Source of the DNA: an uncultured Muribaculaceae bacterium
GTDB lineage: Bacteria; Bacteroidota; Bacteroidia; Bacteroidales; Muribaculaceae
Length of the DNA: 7,315 nt
Assembly: GCA_934590135.1 (NCBI GenBank)
Contig: CAKTOT010000103.1
Location: 1-7,315, forward strand
Direction: 5' to 3'
The notes under the pieces: model-generated
The model's input: only the letters and a program-made list of their open reading frames with translations
Told to the model about the DNA's origin: nothing
The model's database searches: none
Made by a program: the position numbers and the translations under genes
In this document: one piece after another, positions 5,583 to 7,315 of the stretch
Layout of the letters: the number at the start of each line of letters is the position of its first letter
Position numbering within the stretch: the first letter of the stretch is position 1

Positions 5583-6077
5583 ATGAAAGCAAATCATATC
5601 CTCTGTGCACTTGCCATCATGATTGGCTCTGCCTTCACCGCCAATGCCGAACAACTCTTCGCCGATATCCAACCGGAACAGCGCAATGATGGCAAGATGA
5701 CGGTGAATATATATCTCGAGGGCGACCAACTCAAAGACATCAAGGAGATAACCGGCAAATACGATTTCCTGAAAAATTCGGATTTTGACGAAATGGGCGA
5801 TCTCACATCCGTTGAAGTCATCTACAGCAATATAGCTGATGCACACGACACGATAGCCAAGCGCCTAAACAGCGGCATCGGTGCTCTTGAGCTTCAGCCT
5901 ATAATCAACACTGATGCAGACAATAGTCATGTCGAGATATATGCAGAGCCTTCTGATGATCCCACCTCTCAAACACTTAAACGTTTGGTTCTCTTTGTAA
6001 CAGATGATAAAGAAGTCACTGCGATCCTCCTCGAAGGCTACATCACTATGCCCGATGAAATGAAAGCAAACAAATAG
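5583..6077 (+). CDS. Secreted DUF4252-like protein B, paralogue of A
   Basis: A 164-residue exported protein. Residues 1-22 form a signal peptide ending in ANA before EQ; no lipobox surrounds its single cysteine (C8). The mature part follows the same plan as protein A: FADI directly after cleavage (26-29), a strand LTSVEV (74-79), a helix (82-96), an IYAEPSD segment (119-125) matching IYGIPDP, and the closing pair of strands RLVLFVTDDKEVTAILLEGYI (134-154). Identity to A is low outside these anchors, and the segment before LTSVEV is a longer, more charged helix. I call it a diverged paralogue rather than a firm DUF4252 member. It is transcribed from its own ECF-type promoter and ends at the hairpin at 6097-6144. 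Function unknown; the location outside the cytoplasmic membrane is inferred from the signal peptide. Confidence 0.75.
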   Translation: MKANHILCALAIMIGSAFTANAEQLFADIQPEQRNDGKMTVNIYLEGDQLKDIKEITGKYDFLKNSDFDEMGDLTSVEVIYSNIADAHDTIAKRLNSGIGALELQPIINTDADNSHVEIYAEPSDDPTSQTLKRLVLFVTDDKEVTAILLEGYITMPDEMKANK

Positions 6078-6096
6078 CCCTTCATCCTTATACAAC

Positions 6097-6144
6097 ATAA
6101 GACAGAGCGAGATGCATTTCTATATGAGTCTCGCCCTGTCTTAT
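6097..6144. terminator. Long stem terminator between convergent genes
   Basis: Arms 6097-6112 and 6129-6144 pair at 15 of 16 positions (one A-C mismatch at 6106/6135) around a 16-base loop. The plus side is followed by TATTCTC, only moderately U-rich. The location 19 bases after the stop of DUF4252-like gene B, between convergent genes, supports transcription termination for gene B and possibly a block to radA read-through. Confidence 0.7.
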
Positions 6145-6167
6145 TATTCTCGTTCAACTACAGACAA

Positions 6168-6213
6168 GCGACAACCATAAACGAGCTGATGGTTATTATT
6201 TATGGTGTGGCGC
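6168..6213 (-). terminator. Imperfect hairpin just downstream of radA
   Basis: ACCATAAA (6174-6181) pairs perfectly with TTTATGGT (6199-6206), and GCG (6168-6170) with CGC (6211-6213) can close the base. On the minus strand this begins four bases after the radA stop. No strong U-run follows, so it may be a weak terminator or a 3'-end stability structure. Confidence 0.38.
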
Positions 6214-6216
6214 TTA

Positions 6217-7315
6217 CTATGCAAAGAGTGCGCGGAAAGCTTCCTCAACCTTTGACACCTCGTGTATTTTGATCTTCAGACCCTCGGTCTCAACGCCTTT
6301 GAGATTATTGGCCGGAACAAGTATATGTGTCATTCCCAATTTCTCGGCCTCGAGGATGCGCTGTTGAAGACGCGTAACAGGACGTATTTCGCCGGATAAG
6401 CCCACCTCTCCCGTCATACACCACCCTTCCGGAACGGCCATATCGACATTGCTGGAAAGTATGGCGCTGATGACGGCCAAATCCAGTGCCGGATCATTCA
6501 CTCGAAGTCCGCCGGTGATATTAAGGAATACGTCCTTGGCTGCAAGTTTGAAGCCTACACGCTTCTCGAGTACGGCCAATAGCATATTCATACGCTTGCC
6601 GTCAAAGCCTGTCACCGAGCGTTGCGGTGTGCCGTATGCAGCAGTACTAACCAGAGCTTGACATTCAATAAGGAATGGACGTATGCCCTCCAACGTAACG
6701 CCTATAGACACTCCGGACAGAGAAGTGTCGCCGCGTGACATCAACACCTGCGATGGATCAATGACTTCGCGCAGTCCCCGCTGACACATTTCATATATAC
6801 CTAATTCGTTGGTGCTGCCGAAGCGGTTCTTAATGGCACGTAAAATACGGTACATATACTTGCTGTCCCCCTCAAATTGTAGCACGGCATCTACAATGTG
6901 TTCCAACACCTTAGGCCCTGCAAGCGATCCTTCTTTGGTTATATGGCCTATCAAAATGACCGGCGTGGACGTTGTCTTGGCATACTGCAGCAATCGAGCA
7001 GCGCATTCACGTACCTGACTGACACTACCGGCCGAAGACTCGAGTGCCTCGCTATATATGGTCTGTATCGAATCTATAATGAGTATGCCCGGATTGATGT
7101 CTTCGATATGACGCAATATACGCTCCAAAAGCGTCTCGCATACAATCAGAACATTCTCGCTGCCGCGACCGATACGATCGGCGCGCATTTTGATTTGTGA
7201 TGCGCTTTCTTCACCGGATACGTATAATACGGTTTTAGACTTTATGGCCAGAATATTTTGCAACACAAGCGTGGACTTACCTATTCCCGGTTCGCCTCCG
7301 ATAAGAACCATCGAC
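6217..7315 (-). CDS. radA: DNA repair protein RadA, C-terminal part (partial at window edge)
   Basis: RadA (Sms) is a RecA-like, DnaB-type ATPase that helps process recombination intermediates by extending D-loops. The visible 365 codons end at TAG 6217-6219; the full protein is usually about 455 residues, so the N-terminal zinc finger lies beyond the edge. The ATG at 7311 is an internal methionine, not the start: the frame is open to the edge and the residues around it match the stretch just before Walker A. Counting from that Met: Walker A GEPGIGKST at 6-14 (7270-7296), Walker B ILIIDS (76-81), and the RadA-specific KNRFG at 161-165 (6817-6831). The Lon-like C-terminal domain follows from about 200, with GFDGKRMNMLLAVLEKR and TGEVGLSGEIRPV. 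KNRFG separates it from RecA and from Lon. It is convergent with the secreted protein gene. Confidence 0.97.
   Translation of the reverse strand, partial: SMVLIGGEPGIGKSTLVLQNILAIKSKTVLYVSGEESASQIKMRADRIGRGSENVLIVCETLLERILRHIEDINPGILIIDSIQTIYSEALESSAGSVSQVRECAARLLQYAKTTSTPVILIGHITKEGSLAGPKVLEHIVDAVLQFEGDSKYMYRILRAIKNRFGSTNELGIYEMCQRGLREVIDPSQVLMSRGDTSLSGVSIGVTLEGIRPFLIECQALVSTAAYGTPQRSVTGFDGKRMNMLLAVLEKRVGFKLAAKDVFLNITGGLRVNDPALDLAVISAILSSNVDMAVPEGWCMTGEVGLSGEIRPVTRLQQRILEAEKLGMTHILVPANNLKGVETEGLKIKIHEVSKVEEAFRALFA

Noticed and set aside
7309..7311. ATG at 7311 as the start of radA
   Set aside because: The frame is open to the window edge and this Met directly precedes the Walker A region; the zinc finger and true start lie outside.

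Overview
The window looks like chromosomal DNA from a member of the Bacteroidota, order Bacteroidales. The family is less certain; something Muribaculaceae-like is a guess. The reasons are: no Shine-Dalgarno sequence before any gene, only A-rich leaders; vegetative promoter matches of the TTTG / TAnnTTTG type; and an ECF sigma / anti-sigma locus next to secreted DUF4252-type proteins, a family mostly known from Bacteroidetes. I see no insertion sequence, tRNA, rRNA, CRISPR array or phage gene.

Layout. Positions 1-1426 (minus) hold the N-terminal 474 codons of the disaggregase ClpB, running off the left edge. Positions 1483-2109 (minus) hold a YqgE/AlgH family protein. A 151-base divergent spacer with a dyad follows. 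Positions 2261-3412 (plus) hold recR and, six bases later, a GNAT acetyltransferase. Positions 3449-6144 (plus) hold the most interesting part, an envelope-signalling module: an ECF sigma factor (3532-4023), a one-pass membrane protein placed as its anti-sigma factor (4037-4768), and two diverged secreted DUF4252-like paralogues (4843-5370 and 5583-6077). Positions 6217-7315 (minus) hold the C-terminal 365 codons of RadA, running off the right edge and convergent with the module.

How the module works (inference from sequence). Two sites share an unusually well matched promoter: TGTCACAAA, then CGTCATA, with exactly 16 bases between TGTCAC and CGTC. Both also carry GTCTT at the same place in the spacer and a homopolymeric A/T tract exactly 10 bases upstream. 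One copy precedes the sigma gene and the other precedes the second DUF4252-like gene. The shape is that of an ECF promoter, so the simplest model is a self-activating sigma factor. It would drive sigma, anti-sigma and the first secreted protein as one transcript ending at the terminator at 5403-5444. A second transcript would carry the other secreted protein and end at the hairpin at 6097-6144. The other genes are ordinary housekeeping functions: protein disaggregation and DNA recombination/repair.

The two edge genes are partial only because the window ends there. No gene-free stretch exceeds 300 bases; the longest, 5371-5582, contains a terminator followed by the second ECF-type promoter.
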